From Hymenoscyphus infarciens (lineage: Eukaryota; Ascomycota; Leotiomycetes; Helotiales; Helotiaceae), in assembly GCA_001414345.1 (NCBI GenBank), contig LLCB01000137.1:62001-126000 (forward strand): DNA of 64,000 nt, read 5' to 3'. Shown one piece after another: positions 13,974 to 26,549 of this stretch (position 1 is the stretch's first letter; the number at the start of each line of letters is the position of its first letter). The notes under the pieces were generated by a model, which ran no database searches, was not told where the DNA came from, and saw only the letters and a program-made list of their open reading frames with translations. The position numbers were made by a program, and so were the translations under genes.

Positions 13974-15278
13974 CTACTCCGCAACCTTAGCCCCAACACT
14001 AACATCAGGATAAACATCAAACCGCCTCTGCTCATAAATCGGGATCCCCGTCCTCGCACTAACAAGCTCCTCATTCTTCAGCGAGGCATAAACAATCTCC
14101 TCCTTCTCCCCCGCCTCAACAAGTACCGTGGCCATCGGATCAACAACAAGCGAATGGCCATACGCATGATACCTCGCTTCCATATCCCTCGCTGGCGAGC
14201 ATAAAGCTACGTAGACTTGATTGTCCATCGCCCGAGCCTGTCCTTGTAAGCGCCAATGCAACGGGCCCGTTGTGGTATTAAACGCCCCTGGGTAGATGAG
14301 CGCGAATGCCCCCCGACGGGAGGCGATGGTTGCGAGTTCGGGGAAGCGGATGTCGTAGCATATTGCTATTGCGATTTTCCCGTACTCGGGGAGATCTAAC
14401 AGAGTTAACTTATCACCAGGCGAGAGCACGTCCGACTCGCGGAAGGTGATTTTTCCGGGGATGGAGATGTCGAAGAGGTGGATTTTTCGGTGGGTGCCGA
14501 TGAGCGTGCCCGTGGGAGAGAAGGTTAGGGATGTGTTGTAGTAGTTTTTTGTCGAGGGGTCGAGTTCGGGGATGGAACCGGCGATGAGGTAGGTTTTTGA
14601 CTCGGCGGCTAGGGAGGAGAGGGCGTGGAATGTGGGGGATTGTTCTTTTGTGGGAGGGGAGGGGAGGAGGGTTTCTGCGTATGAGGGGCTGCGAGGGGGG
14701 TACGTGAGTCTGGGCTTTTAGGGGGGAGATTATTGAGGGGTGGTGTGTTGATGGTTGGGGGATTCGACGTCGACGTTGACGTCGAAATAGATGGAGGTGG
14801 AGGCAGGGCGGGAAAGCGAGTGAGGTGGTATATGTATAGAGGGACTGCGGAAATATTGCTACGCACAAGTAGTCACAGCCATAAGGACTGTTGAAGCATT
14901 CGGGGAGGACAGTTATATTTGCGCCTGCTGCCGCAGCTTCGAGGACCTTTTCCCGGGCGTGAACGAGGTTCTGTGCTTTATCTGCGCCTGCGAGTATATT
15001 GTTAGCTTTTCTATCTTCTTTTCCTCCTCATCCTCCTCTTCCTTCTCTTCTTCGTGGTATTTCCTCTTGAGAGAATCGTGCGGCATGAATGGGGTATAGG
15101 TAGGAGGGAGGGGTAGAGGGGTAAAGTACTAACCACTCGCCAACTGTATCAAGCCCAATTTAACATCTTTCTTCAGTAAAGGGGTCGCCATATTCGCAAC
15201 TGTTCTTCGCAAAAAAGTCTGGCGTTTGTAAGGTGTTGTGGAGAAGTATTTGCAAGTCCGAATTGAGGTTCTGAACAT
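13974..15278 (-). CDS. NIT3: Omega-amidase, nitrilase superfamily (NIT3 / human NIT2 type)
   Basis: C-N hydrolase that deamidates alpha-ketoglutaramate and alpha-ketosuccinamate, completing the glutamine transaminase pathway. Exons 15278-15134, 14987-14867 and 14688-13974 give 326 residues. The Glu-Lys-Cys triad is visible: E78 in VLPECFNSPYG, K157 in HRKIHLFD and C199 in ICYDIRFPE. The end, YEQRRFDVYPDVS, is that of yeast Nit3. The frame is open upstream of the conserved core to ATG 15278. Residues 1-29 are rich in Arg, Ser and Thr with only basic charges, which looks like a mitochondrial presequence. A second in-frame ATG (15191, Met30 in VANMATPLLK) would give a 297-residue cytosolic form. 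Two products from one gene are therefore possible. Family assignment is firm; localisation is inferred. Confidence 0.93.
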
Positions 15279-16372
15279 TATGTGAAGCCTCGAGGTTGTT
15301 GATAGTGGGATGCTGATGCGCCCGGAACTCTCCCGCCAACGTTCAGCGGGAAGGCCGGAGAAAGTTCCGAAAGCACACCAGGCAGCATCCTTGTGTCACA
15401 TCGGAATAATGTTCTTCGGGGTGACTTAGGGAAGACCCGATCAATTGAGTTTCGCCGGCAGTCGTACGGCGGATGCTCTCCTCCCCTCTGTATGCGCCGT
15501 TCGGGTGTTGAGGGGTGTGAGGCTTTGAGGGGCAAGTGCCGATGTTTATGGCTGTGTCGGTCTTGACGGTGTCCCTATTCCGTTCGTACAACTACACGAA
15601 TATCTCAGGAAGATGATTGGAAATAATGCTCGAGAAGCTTTGGGACAATTAGAAAGTCCCTTTTCTAATTCTCTGGAACCTTCTCGATTAATATCCAGGT
15701 TGTATGATGGGTAAGGGCGCCCGAGAGAAAACCAGCTCAACATCTTACCGCCAGGCAGGCCTCTCGAGATGGACAGGAAAAGCGGCGAAATCTCCATCAT
15801 TGTTCTGACTTTCTTATTTGAAGTAAAAATGCTTCGCATAATTACTTACTCTTCTGAAGCAATAGAAGTTATCAAGATTCAACAGACTCTCTATCGTGAG
15901 GACTTGTCGAAACCAATCGGGAGGCTTGCTGCGGGGAAGTGAAGACCTCTCATCGATCGAGTCAAAACAAATCGAGCTCTCCACTCTTAGTGGTCCATCT
16001 TTTCTTTGTCAAGTTGCTGTCGAGCTCCGGGCTTCTTTTACGAAGGCTTCTTGTCGGATTCCTGTCAGAAAGCTGCGAGGGCAATTGCCCATTGGTTCAT
16101 CAATCCCTTCATTCGATAATGTTGCATTCATCATGCATAGAGCTGTGCCACATAAATTGTCGATTTATTGGAAAGCTGAAACTCCAATCCTAGCAGTGGC
16201 TTACCTCGTATGCTTAGCGGAACCAACACGACACGAAGCTGCTGGGAAGATGTGTTACGTATTTCTAAGCAAGCATCTTCATGTTGTGTTGCCGGAAATT
16301 TTGAAGCTGCAAGCGGTCTGGAACAATAATCCACCTCTCAGGTGCATACAGCAAACACAATAGACTGCAAAG
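15279..16372. other. Divergent intergenic region, omega-amidase / Zn2Cys6 regulator
   Basis: About 1.1 kb between two divergent starts, presumably carrying both promoters. A 155-codon frame at 15896-16363 starts with GTG, ends just before the regulator and has no recognisable domain; I treat it as chance. An in-frame TAG at 16361 sits immediately before the regulator's ATG. Confidence 0.5.
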
Positions 16373-18127
16373 ATGAATCAGATGTTGCTGACACCTTTTG
16401 TTGTGAACCCCCAACGAGAGGTTGCGCGTCAAAAGCGGCCACACTTTAAGAGCAAAGCCGGTTGTGTTCAATGCAAGTAAGATTCTTCAGAGTTGGGGCC
16501 ATACTGCATACTGTCGTATTGTTGGTGGTATTTTGCTAACCAAGGTTTCTCTACTAGGGAGAAGCGATTGAAGTGTGACGAGATTAAACCAGAATGCAAC
16601 AGATGCTTGGTTGATGGAGTTGGATGCGATTACAACCTCCCATCGAGGCAGAGACGACCGAATACTACCTCGCGATCGAGCCGAACACCCGGGTCAACTT
16701 TAATAGCCCGATCTCATGCAGCGACTTTACCCGCAATACAATATGCACTCAGTCAAACGGAGGGATCACCACTAGACAAGCATTACTTTGAAATGTTCAA
16801 AAGTACCATGCCATCAATACAAGACGAACCACTCTACGCACAATTTTGGAAACAATTGGTTCCACAGCTTTGCCATACCGAGCCGGTTGTCTGGCATTCA
16901 ATCATTGCGACTGCAGCTGTCACCCAAGAGCTTTTACCTAGACCAGAGCCCAAAGAGCAAAATGTCGAGCATACCTTCGATCGGGCTTCAATACCGAAGC
17001 CATTGGGCAAAAAAAGTAAGTTTGGGGATCGACACGTTGCCTTTAGCCCTAGCACTTACTCGCTACGGCATTACCAGCAAGCAAACAGTCTGCTTCTCAA
17101 TAGCAAAATCACTGATGCAAAAGTTCCACTTGAAGCAAGGATAGCAGCATGTTATCTTTTCTTCGGTCTCGAAATGTTACTTGGGAATGTAGAGAGAGCT
17201 ATGGGAATGCTCAGGGTGGGCTATAGACTAATCAGTGCCTTTTCAAGCAAGGGAAGCTCCTTGTCTACCGAGATACTTGCCCCCATTTTCCATCACTCTG
17301 TTTCAAATTCTATTTTATATGGCGCAATAATGCATAGTATACCAGAGGACGATGAAATGCGGATCCCAGAAAAAGCTACCTTTGTAGGTGTTTTGGATGC
17401 GAGCAGCTCACTTCTCCAAATCACAAGTTCGGCTCTCTACCGAGCTCAAGCATTTCAAAATCACCTCACCAGCTCCGACGAACCTTACCCAAGCGCAGAA
17501 GTGGAGAGACAACTAGTTGACTATCGACTTCAAAGTTGGTCCAAAAAGTTCAATGACCTTCTTGCTCGGCCTTACATGTTGGATAAAAGTAATCTCCAAA
17601 GAGTTGAAAACATCAGCTACGTTACCCTTCGCCACAAATTGGCATCCATCTGGCTCCCCTCCAGATTCTCTATGCATGAAATCGAATACGATAAACATCA
17701 CAAAGAATTCGCTGAAATCCTCAACGCCATGCCGAGGAATAACACCACACCGCTTCAATTCCGACCAGACCTTTTCTCTCAAATTTACATGGTCGTTATG
17801 AAATGTCGGAATCCAACCACTCGACATCGGGGCTTGGAATTTATGAAGACTTTTACGGATTCGGGCCCTTGGGTGAACTTCATTATTCGGGTGACGATAC
17901 GGTTGGTGGAGATTGAAGAGGAAGGGCTGATAAATAGGAGGGATGGGAGTGGTGAGGTGGTTCCTGAGGATTGGGCGAGGGTTCATGATTTTAGGGTAAC
18001 GGCTGATCCTAGATGTCCGGGGCAGGAGTGGAAGTTGGTGCAGTTTTGGCAGAGGATAGAGGGGAGGTCGAGACGTAGGGAGGAGAGGTTTATTGTGCAG
18101 CCCAGATTTTTTCCGCCGATGGAGTGA
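16373..18127 (+). CDS. Zn2Cys6 fungal-type transcription factor
   Basis: Nuclear regulator of unknown targets. Exons 16373-16476 and 16558-18127 encode 557 residues. The binuclear zinc cluster spans the intron: C31-x2-C34-x6-C41-x6-C48-x2-C51-x6-C58, read across the splice that completes Lys35. The basic stretch KEKRLK lies inside the cluster, and a serine- and threonine-rich linker follows. The rest is a helical middle region of the fungal-specific transcription factor type, ending in an EDWARVHDFR segment often seen in such proteins. The start is fixed by an in-frame TAG at 16361. The intron (81 bases) has a GCTAAC branch site. No neighbouring biosynthetic gene suggests a target; the closest are the omega-amidase upstream and the giant MFS protein downstream. 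Confidence 0.88.
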
Positions 18128-18554
18128 TGTTGTTATTTACTTTAGGGGCTGCTGGCAAATGTTCAATGTTTCTAAAACCGAGGAAACATTAACGTAATTG
18201 CTCGGTCATTTCCGATTCTTGCTTTCACTCAAGTCAGTATCGTGGAAGGAGCGAGTTGAGACACCACATCCAACTTGCTCCTTCCACAACATACCCACTG
18301 ACTTGAAGTAAGACAAACCTGGAAAGAGCTTGCAAGTCTGCTCCTTCCTTCAATAAATCTTTTATTGCTGCCGCTACCTATTTTCTTGCTTCAAGTCGAG
18401 CATGCTGCTTCAACATTGACACCCTCCACTTCCACCACCACACTCGTTCATCGCATTCATCACTTTCTTTTATCACTTTACTCCCGCGCTCGACAGAAAA
18501 CATCTGCGGCGTCAATATCATTCCCTACTTGCCTCCTCCAACGTCTATGTTTTG
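18128..18554. other. Short intergenic region with an inverted repeat
   Basis: Separates two genes on the same strand. It contains the imperfect inverted repeat at 18229-18306 and a C/T-rich leader (18400-18540) before the giant MFS start. It should hold the terminator of the regulator and the promoter of the next gene. Confidence 0.5.
18229..18306. repeat. Two-part inverted repeat between regulator and MFS gene
   Basis: The outer arms tcaagtcagt (18229-18238) and actgacttga (18297-18306) and the inner arms gtggaaggagcgagtt (18242-18257) and aacttgctccttccac (18272-18287, one mismatch) can pair around a 14-base loop. It could be a cis-regulatory palindrome, an RNA hairpin near the 3' end of the regulator transcript, or a tiny decayed element. 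Confidence 0.65.
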
Positions 18555-21500
18555 ATGACCCAACCATTGGAGGGGTCATTCAATGCCCCTCGTTCTCGTC
18601 AACCCGGTTCGGTGGTCAACAATACCAGCATGAGCGCTCCGAGCCATCGCCGAGTCGACGAAGATATTCTTACACGCATCCGTTCCCTATTACTCGCACG
18701 TAACGTCAGCAACCCCCCACGAACACGTTGCCCATCTGACAAACAACCTGGAAACGATTTCTCCGAGGATGGTACCTCCTCACCGAAACGAAACTTCATC
18801 GACGCAAGTACATCGGAACGATCAGCTCGACGAGAGAAAAGATTAAGTCTTCCAGAATCAGTTGCAGAACTCAGTCGAAGCCCTAGCCTGGTCATGCACG
18901 GTGCACTGGAATCGACGACCCCGGCTCCCGAGTTGTTCGTTTTCCCACCTCTTAATTTACGCTCATCAAGCTCAGCACACGATTTAAGAACGACCTCCGA
19001 TACCCCGGATGCATCCAGCCTCACTGATGGGCCCTCATTCTTACCTGGCAAAACGAAATCTCGACTCAAGTTGGTTCTTCAGGACATACCAAAAAACAAA
19101 GAGTCGCAACTTGTATCATGCGTCGAGATCAGTGCAAAGATCCCCAAGAACGATGCTGCTATTCACGAAGCTGAGTTGACCTGTTGTCCTCCTTGCGAAC
19201 TACCCCATGCCCAGAACTCTAAATACATTATCAGTGATGGACAGTGGCCGAAGACGATTGAAGCAGAACCTTCTGATCTCGCATGCTTTCTTGCTGGATG
19301 CCCACCGGGACAGCTTGAATGTCAAAGGCATCCCAACCGACGAGCACATTCTACATCTCTTCTGGATCACAGAGGTATACCTCAAGATCTGGAAGCAATT
19401 GGACTCCCACTTCTCCCTGATTTCGACAAGATAGTGGGCGACGCAAAGAGAGCTAGGACCAATATCACAACCACAACAGATGGCAACCACTCTACGGTCA
19501 AAAGCGTATCTGCTGGTAGCGTTACCTCCAGTGACGCCTATCCGCATGTTATGCAATCTCAAAAGATTGCTGCCAGGAAAAGCATGCCGGCAGCTATCTT
19601 CACAAATTTCAGTCTTTCCGGCCCCAAAATCAAGCGGGCTTCTGTTTCCCCGGGTCTGACTAGCAAAGAAATACAGATTGCTCCGGACGAGAAAGAACCA
19701 CTCATGAAACCGGTCGAACTGCAACCGCTTGTCCTTCGGAAAATGCCATCACGCAAAGAAGCTAAGCCAGCTTTCCGTCCTGGCCCAGCTGTACGTCCCA
19801 AGCAGTCTGATGGTTCCATGCGCTCGGGAAAATCGGGAAAGAGACATGCCTTGCTAAGATCATCGGGTTCCGATGGAGGTCCAATCGAGACCAGCCTCCC
19901 AGTTCCGCCAGTATTGTCAACCATCAGAAGCTTTGGCATAGAAACTGAAGAAGTTATCCCAGACCAGCAGGCCGAAGAGCCGAAAGAGCCCGTAGATACA
20001 CTGAGTTGTCCTTATCGGGACTTGAGTCCCGAAATAAACAGCACCATTCGAGATACTCAAAAAAGCCCAGTTGCAGGTCACTTGGCAAATTTGCAAAAAA
20101 CCATGGATTTGGTTGATAACATTCAGGAACGGGTCCAGGACGTCAAACAATATATCCCCGACGACGACGTCAACAAGAAGATTGATCAATCCCTGGAGAA
20201 GTGCCCTATATCACCTGGAATCAATCCTGTAGATGCGGCATACTGGGGCTTTGTTCCTCCTCTGAAAGATAAAGTTGAGGGTGCTGTTCAAACCGCAGTA
20301 CGCAATGCGGTCAAAGAGGTTGTGGTACCCGAAGGCGCTCGAATGAAGGAGGCATCGGAAGCATATCGTCTCTTGATTGCAGATTCTTTAACCAATGCTG
20401 CGAAGAATGCGGATGATTTTCTGAAACGACCTTCGTTGTGGAATAGCATAGAATCTCCAGCTCCGTCGGGCACCAACTCTCCACAAAAACCACAAAACAC
20501 TTTTCAACCAGACAATGGGTTGGAAACCATCCCTCTGGAATTCGATCAGATCGTGTCACCAGAAAACCACAAGCAAGGATCAGTCAAGACGCAGAAAAAA
20601 GGACGAGTTGCTGCAAAAAATGTTATTCCAGAAAGATTTTCTTCCAAGCATAAGGTTCTCGCTTCGAAAGTGGGAGCAACGAACTCGTCTCAAAAACTGC
20701 CAGCGGTAGAAAAAGACCTTGGTCCTCACAAACGGTCGAACGAACAGCTGGCTCCAAAGAAGAATAAATGTGTTCTTCGACCGACTTCTTCAGCCGAGTC
20801 GCTAAGGCCAACAGTCCCCGCAACATTTCCATTCGACGACCGAAGTTCGGTTTCGAATATGTCACCTGGAAGGAAACTGGCTCGCAAGAACACGATTTAT
20901 TGGCTCCGAAATCTGATTACTAGCAATGGACCGGGCCCTTATGAACCCCAATTGACTGCTCTTCCACCACGGACTAGAAGAGCCTACAACACTTCAGGAA
21001 CACGAGGCAGATCGCAAACCGCACCTCCAAAACCTGGAGTTGAGCTATATTTGAATTCGAATCTTGAATCTAGTAAAACTGAAGAGGACTCCGCTGATCA
21101 AAACTCCGGAATTAATGTGGGCAGAGCTCTCGTTCGTGATCGCTTCGCTAGGACGATAGACGATCTCGAACAACTTCTTGGAGAAGCATTGACTGTTGCT
21201 CAGCAAGCAGCAGATAAAAATGACCCTGGTTATATGCCCGCCATCTTAGGAGATGCAAATCGGATCCTGAAGGATAGCCGAAAGGGTTTGTCAGAGAGCG
21301 CCGCGTATTACCAACGAAGACAAATCATGCGTTCCAGACGTACCGGTACATATTCTGATGAACTCTATAGCATTTCTAGTATTCACGAAAGTTTGAGGAG
21401 TTATGGGGACTCGACCGAGTTCAGCGATGGCGACAGATTTCATCAGAATGCCCCATATGCATGCCATGATGCCCGGGACAGAAGTATTGAAATACCTCCC

Positions 21501-24500
21501 AAGCATCCCCAACGTAAGCAACCAAAGGGGCGCGTTCATACCCCATACCAGGCCAGAACCCGAGCTCCATCTCGAGACTCAGATACAGCAAATGCTCCTC
21601 TTATGCAGAATACAATTAGGGACTTGGAGTATATCAAGGCTGCTGATCCTAGATCAATGCCGGCAGAAATCGATTTCGCCAAGCCCCCGAGAAAGTACAC
21701 AGAACCCCCCGATGATTCTAGTCCCCCTGAAGCACTCGGAGAACTAATCGGATCTGGTCCTCCTCCAAACTTTTATAATCCGGATCCTTTCAAGGCGCCA
21801 ACAAGTTCTGGTACCGGACGCAAAATTTCTGGCGACTCTCCTCGGCGCCTCAGTCCCGTGAAACAGATAGTGCCAATTATCATCACCGATGATCGAGGTA
21901 AAATGCCCGTTCCTCGTGGAGACAGTGTTACCCAAAGATGTGCTAGCGGAGGACACTCAGAAGATGAGCACAATGGCGTCAAGGCAAAGCTTCTGGCGAA
22001 GGGTGTACCAGGAAAGCGTGAGGTACGTGAATACATTGAGAGTAACCAACGTCCACCAATCCACACTCGAGATAGCTCCAAGGCGTTGAGACAACAAGCT
22101 GAACAAGCAGCGCAGGATGATGAGGAGAATTTCAAAATGAAACGAGGCAAGACCTATGACTGGCAAGATGTCGATCCCGATTATGCTGAGCTATGTACGC
22201 TTGACGATGTGAAAGCTGGCTCTGTAGCAAAGCCTTTGTCTACTAATCGTCCATCTGTTCCTTGCAGTTCCAGCACCGGTGGTGGTTCCAACTCAAGTGG
22301 TGCATTGGACTTAGGTGTTGGATATGTTCATGCAGGCCAATCTCCTGGAAACCAACGGGGCGGAAATCCACGATATACCGAGAATCGGGGAAACTATTCG
22401 CAAGAGCAAGACAACCGAAGATATGATTCAAGACTCGCCAAGGGTAATGAAGACTATCCCGACAGAGGTGAAAATGAAAATCGAGGATATGGTTCTGAGA
22501 GTCCCAATGGAATTGGAGGTGGGAATGGCAATGGAAGGGGCGGTGGAAATGGCGGTGGAGGCTACAATGGTAAAGACTACAGAGGTGGAGATGATCCTTC
22601 GAGGAATCCAAACGGCGGCGGTGGAGGATACGATCTCAGAGATGATCCACCCCCGAATCTACCACAAACACAGAAACCACGACGCCGGAAGCACAAGAAT
22701 AATGAAGAATATGATCTCTCGAGAAAGAACCATCTCAGTTTAAAGGAGGATGAACACAAGGGTTTCAGTTTTGCTCGATCCCACAAGAAACCGGTCACTG
22801 CTAGAGATTGGAAGCCAACACGAAAGAGATTCGCTGCAACTGTTGCATGTGTCAGTACAGCTCTTGTGGGAATTCTTGTGGGTATTTACGCCGGCGAGGT
22901 ACCTGCCATCCAGTACTACATTGTTGACTTTCACCACTATACACTGCTCGGGAATGTCTTCTTCTACCTCGGTTTGGCTATCCCGACCTTTTTCTTCTGG
23001 CCGTTGCCTCTACTTCATGGTCGGAAACCATACATCCTTGGCTCTATGGCCCTTGCTATGCCGCTGCTCTTCCCGCAAGCTGTTGCTGTTGGGTCCATCA
23101 GATCTCCTTACGTCAGATATTGGAGAATTGTTCTCATTCTTCCGCGAGCTTTGATGGGTTTCTGTCTTGGGTTTGCAAATATGAATTTGAAGTCAACTCT
23201 CACTGATTTATTTGGTGCCTCGCTGCAATGCGAAAATCCACATCAAGAGGTTGTTGACGAGAATGATGTGCGACGCCATGGTGGAGGCATGGGTATTTGG
23301 CTGGGCTTGTGGACATGGTGCGCCATGGGATCTATTGGTGTTGGATTCATGATTGGAGCCGTGATCATCAACCACCTCCCTCCTGCCTGGGGATTTTACA
23401 CCAGCATTTTCATTATTGCTGGGGTTTTGTTCCTCAACATCATTACGCCCGAAGTCAGACCTTCTGCATTCAGAAGATCGGTCACTGAAGTTAAGAATGG
23501 TGATACTGTATCTCGTCGACTTGCTCGTGGAGAAGTCAAAATGCATATGGTACAAAGTGGTCCCAGATGGTGGGGTGAGGAAATGCATTATGGATACATC
23601 CTGTCTCTGCGTATGCTTACACAGCCTGGTTTTATGGTGATCGCTGTTTATGTTGCTTGGATGTATGCCCAGATTGTGTTGATCATTGTGGTATGTCTTC
23701 CGGGTTTGAGGAATGTGGGAGTTTGCTAACTGTTGACAGCTTCTTGGCTCTCTGACATCCAAGTACTACAAGTTCACTTCACCATTTGTAGGATTGAGCG
23801 TTATGTCCGTACCACTCGGAGCCATGGTGGCCATCCCGTTCCAACACGCATCACTCTTCAGTCGTTCCCATAACAAAGGACCGGACGAGGATGATACGGT
23901 CAAAAAGAAGATGAATTGGTCTTCTCACATGCTGCGACGTGCAATTTTCGTCCTGGTGCTTCCGTTCGCTGGTCTGGGATATACACTTTCTTCTACTGGC
24001 CCACCTTTCCATTACCTAGTACCTATATTGTTTGCAGCACTTATCGGTTTCCTCTCGAACCTTGCTCTAGCAGAATGTCACGGCATTTTGATGGAAACCT
24101 TCGACACCTCAGATCTTCAACCTGGTATGGCCGGTCGAGCTCGCGGTTCTTCAGGCGACAAGGCCAAAGGAAAGAGAACCAATTACTCTTCCTTCCCACG
24201 AGTCCAATCCGCATTCGCCATCACTCAAGCTCTCGGATACTGCTTCGCAGCCATTGCAGTAGGTGTAGGCGGCGTCGCTGAACGACAATTGGGTACACAA
24301 TCCGCCACAGGAGTCATGGCCGGTATCCTCCTCATCCTCTCCATCCTACTCCTCGGTGTCCTCGTCAGATTCAAAGATGTACAAATCATTCCTGATTCTA
24401 AAAAGGGCGAGCTATCGCAGTGGAAGAATGCGCGGAGAACATCGGCGTTTATACGTTCTCAGGGTGTTGATGTTGAAGAGCCGTGGCGACCGATCATCAT

Positions 24501-24903
24501 CGGAAATCCGACCCATCACACGAGACGCATGTGTGTCTTGGAGATGGGGAGTTTGACTCGATGGAGTGAGATTCGAAAGAAGAATCTGCTTGTCGATGCT
24601 AATAGTTTGGAGGCTAAGCATCCGAATATGGTCATGATTGAAGAGGTGGAGGAGTTCTTTGGGAAGAAGAAGATGATAGGTGATCCAGGGGCTCGTGTTC
24701 CAAGCTATCAGCAGCAAGGTGGTCAGGGCTATGGAGGAGAAGATCAATTGAGGCTTACGGGTCAGGACCTGGGTGATAGACGACAGGAGAGGCCTTCGAG
24801 AAATTCGAGAAACTCGAGGATAGAGTTGTCTAGTCAAGCGGGAAACGAGGGGCCCGGAAGACGAACTGCCCGGGGGACAGGAGAAAGAGGAGACATAGAG
24901 TAA
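18555..24903 (+). CDS. Giant protein: ~1,420-residue disordered region plus MFS membrane domain
   Basis: Two exons (18555-23690, 23740-24903; 49-base intron with a GCTAAC branch site) encode 2,099 residues. Residues 1 to about 1420 are mostly low complexity and Ser/Pro/Lys-rich. Exceptions are a helical stretch at about 508-628 (NIQERVQDVKQYIPDDDVN) and another near 859-890 (DDLEQLLGEALTVAQQAAD). A Gly/Asn-rich tract with GGGNGNGRGGG lies near 1255-1362. From about 1423 to 1922 come roughly a dozen hydrophobic segments starting RKRFAATVACVSTALVGILVGIY, with the look of a major facilitator fold (GRKP loop, RALMGFCLGF). A hydrophilic tail follows. The conserved MFS part spans the intron in frame. 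Substrate unknown. The long N-terminus is presumably cytoplasmic and regulatory or scaffolding. ATG 18555 is the first in frame; a later start at the Met in NTSMSAPSHRR is possible. Confidence 0.85.
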
Positions 24904-25766
24904 CCTTCTCGATGGACGATACTGACCCTCAGACCCGAAAGGAAGAGTTGAATTTGAGTAAGAGACGAGGGGTTCCCTTTGTTGTTGGGAGATTGGTGTG
25001 GTGTTTAAATGGGGTTTGGAAGGCGGTGGGTGCAAGGAATGGGTTACATGAGGTGGAAGAGGTTGCTGGTGGGTGGGAAGATTGGTATTGGAGGAGGAGT
25101 GCTGGGAATGGTTGATGGTTATGTGGTTTGAACAGAGGGTCTGTGGGGGGTGGAGTTTTTGAGGCATCCTAGAAATTGAATATTCGTACTGAGATTCTCA
25201 TTCTTTTATGTTGCGATTTGTGTTTTGTGATAGAAAAGAAAAACCTGAGATTCTGCCAGTGGCTCGAGAACCTTTCAGCGATCGGTAAAAAAAGACTAGA
25301 TTTGAGTCGATCTCAAGGGTTCTTTTTCTTATAATAAAGGTCTTTCTTTGGACCAATGATACTCCGTACAAATAGATGGCAAAAATGTACATTCGGAATG
25401 ACCAGGATTTCCTTTCAGAGCCTGTAGATACATCAGATACAGGATATCTAGACAAGTCTCTCAAAACCTGGCGGATTCTTTCTCTTCTTCAGCCCTCTTC
25501 CACTGCTTTAGCTTCCTGGCGTACAAAAAGTATTGACAGCCGTGTCTTTTAAAGTTCTCGTCTTATCCGGCCAGGCTGGGCTGGCGAATAGTATGTCCAC
25601 CTCTCTACCGGCCAGCTCTCCTGATATTTGTATTCGGAGTAGGCACATTTCTGTGAAAGAAATCCAAGACTTCCGCCTCGGGGTTCTCCTTGACGCCAGT
25701 TATCTAGCCAGTTTCTCCGGGTATCGACATACCACCAGTTTTATCCTCCATCTTCCTGGTAATGTC
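24904..25766. other. Intergenic region between convergent genes
   Basis: 3' regions of the giant MFS gene (+) and the RRM-like gene (-). No convincing gene is seen. Open frames are shadows or lack domains. Confidence 0.5.
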
Positions 25767-26549
25767 TCAAGTAGTATTCTTCTTCCCCAAACCCAGCTCC
25801 TTCTCCTCCCATTCCTCTCTAAGCTGTCGCAAACCCTGCAATACCCTAGGCTTCGTATTCTCCTGCCGCTTCCTCTCCCTCTGCGCAACCCTCCACTCGA
25901 TACTCTTCTCCTCGGCCGTCGCACCACCACCCCTCCTATCCGTCTCCCAATCCCGCAGACCAGGCGCAAATATCGAAGGCGGAATTACCGCCTCCAGCGA
26001 AGACGCTATGTATGAACTCGGTGGTTTTACGGGTATGAAGGGCCCGTAGAGCGGGTTTGTAGTGGGTGAGGTAATGTATTTTATATGGTCAAAGTTTGTG
26101 GTTGAGATGTGGAGTTCGAATGTTTTCTCCACTGGAGGGGATTGGGGAGGGAGGGTGGAGGGATCGAGGGGCGCGAGGGTGGCTTCTATTTGTTGGGAGG
26201 GTGTGAGAGGGGGTGGTGGGGGGTAGTTTAGGAGGCGATAGTGGATTGGGGAGGTGTTGAGGGCGTTGGTTGTGGATGTTTGTTGGGCGTAGGTTAGGAG
26301 GAAGGCGTTATGGATTGGGGATTTGGAGTACTGGGGAGAAGGTCAGTATGGGCCAAAAAGAGGGGAGGGAATAAAATGTACTTTGAAAGAGCGGAACATG
26401 GTTATTTCTCCGAATTGCTCCATTACGCGGAGGACTTCTCGTCGTTCTGCGAAGGTGCTGGCGGTGGGGAACATTTTTATATGGACCGTTCGTTTTGCAA
26501 GTTCGAGGGCGCGGCCTGAGAGGGTGCTGAGATGATTAACGTTCCTCAT
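25767..26549 (-). CDS. Hypothetical protein with an RRM-like N-terminal half
   Basis: I do not recognise a named family. Exons 26549-26382 and 26330-25767 give 243 residues. The 51-base intron has a textbook TACTGAC branch site and a CAG acceptor, and skipping it would end the protein at once. Residues about 20-75 look like half an RNA-recognition fold: a strand (RTVHIKMFP), a helix (FAERREVLRVMEQFG), a strand (EITMFRSFK) and NAFLLTY. A proline-rich linker (PPPPPLTPSQ) follows, then a conserved-looking middle with LYGPFIPVKPPSSYI. The C-terminal helix is charged (EEKSIEWRVAQRERKRQ), as in many mitochondrial ribosome-associated proteins, but that link is speculative. The chosen ATG is the one nearest the conserved part; an upstream in-frame ATG exists at 26720. 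Confidence 0.72.

Noticed and set aside
15896..16363. 155-codon frame before the first Zn2Cys6 gene
   Set aside because: Starts with GTG, no recognisable motif, and a different frame from the regulator; probably leader DNA.
24412..25167. 251-codon minus-strand frame
   Set aside because: Mostly antisense to the coding end of the giant MFS gene; composition is that of a shadow frame.
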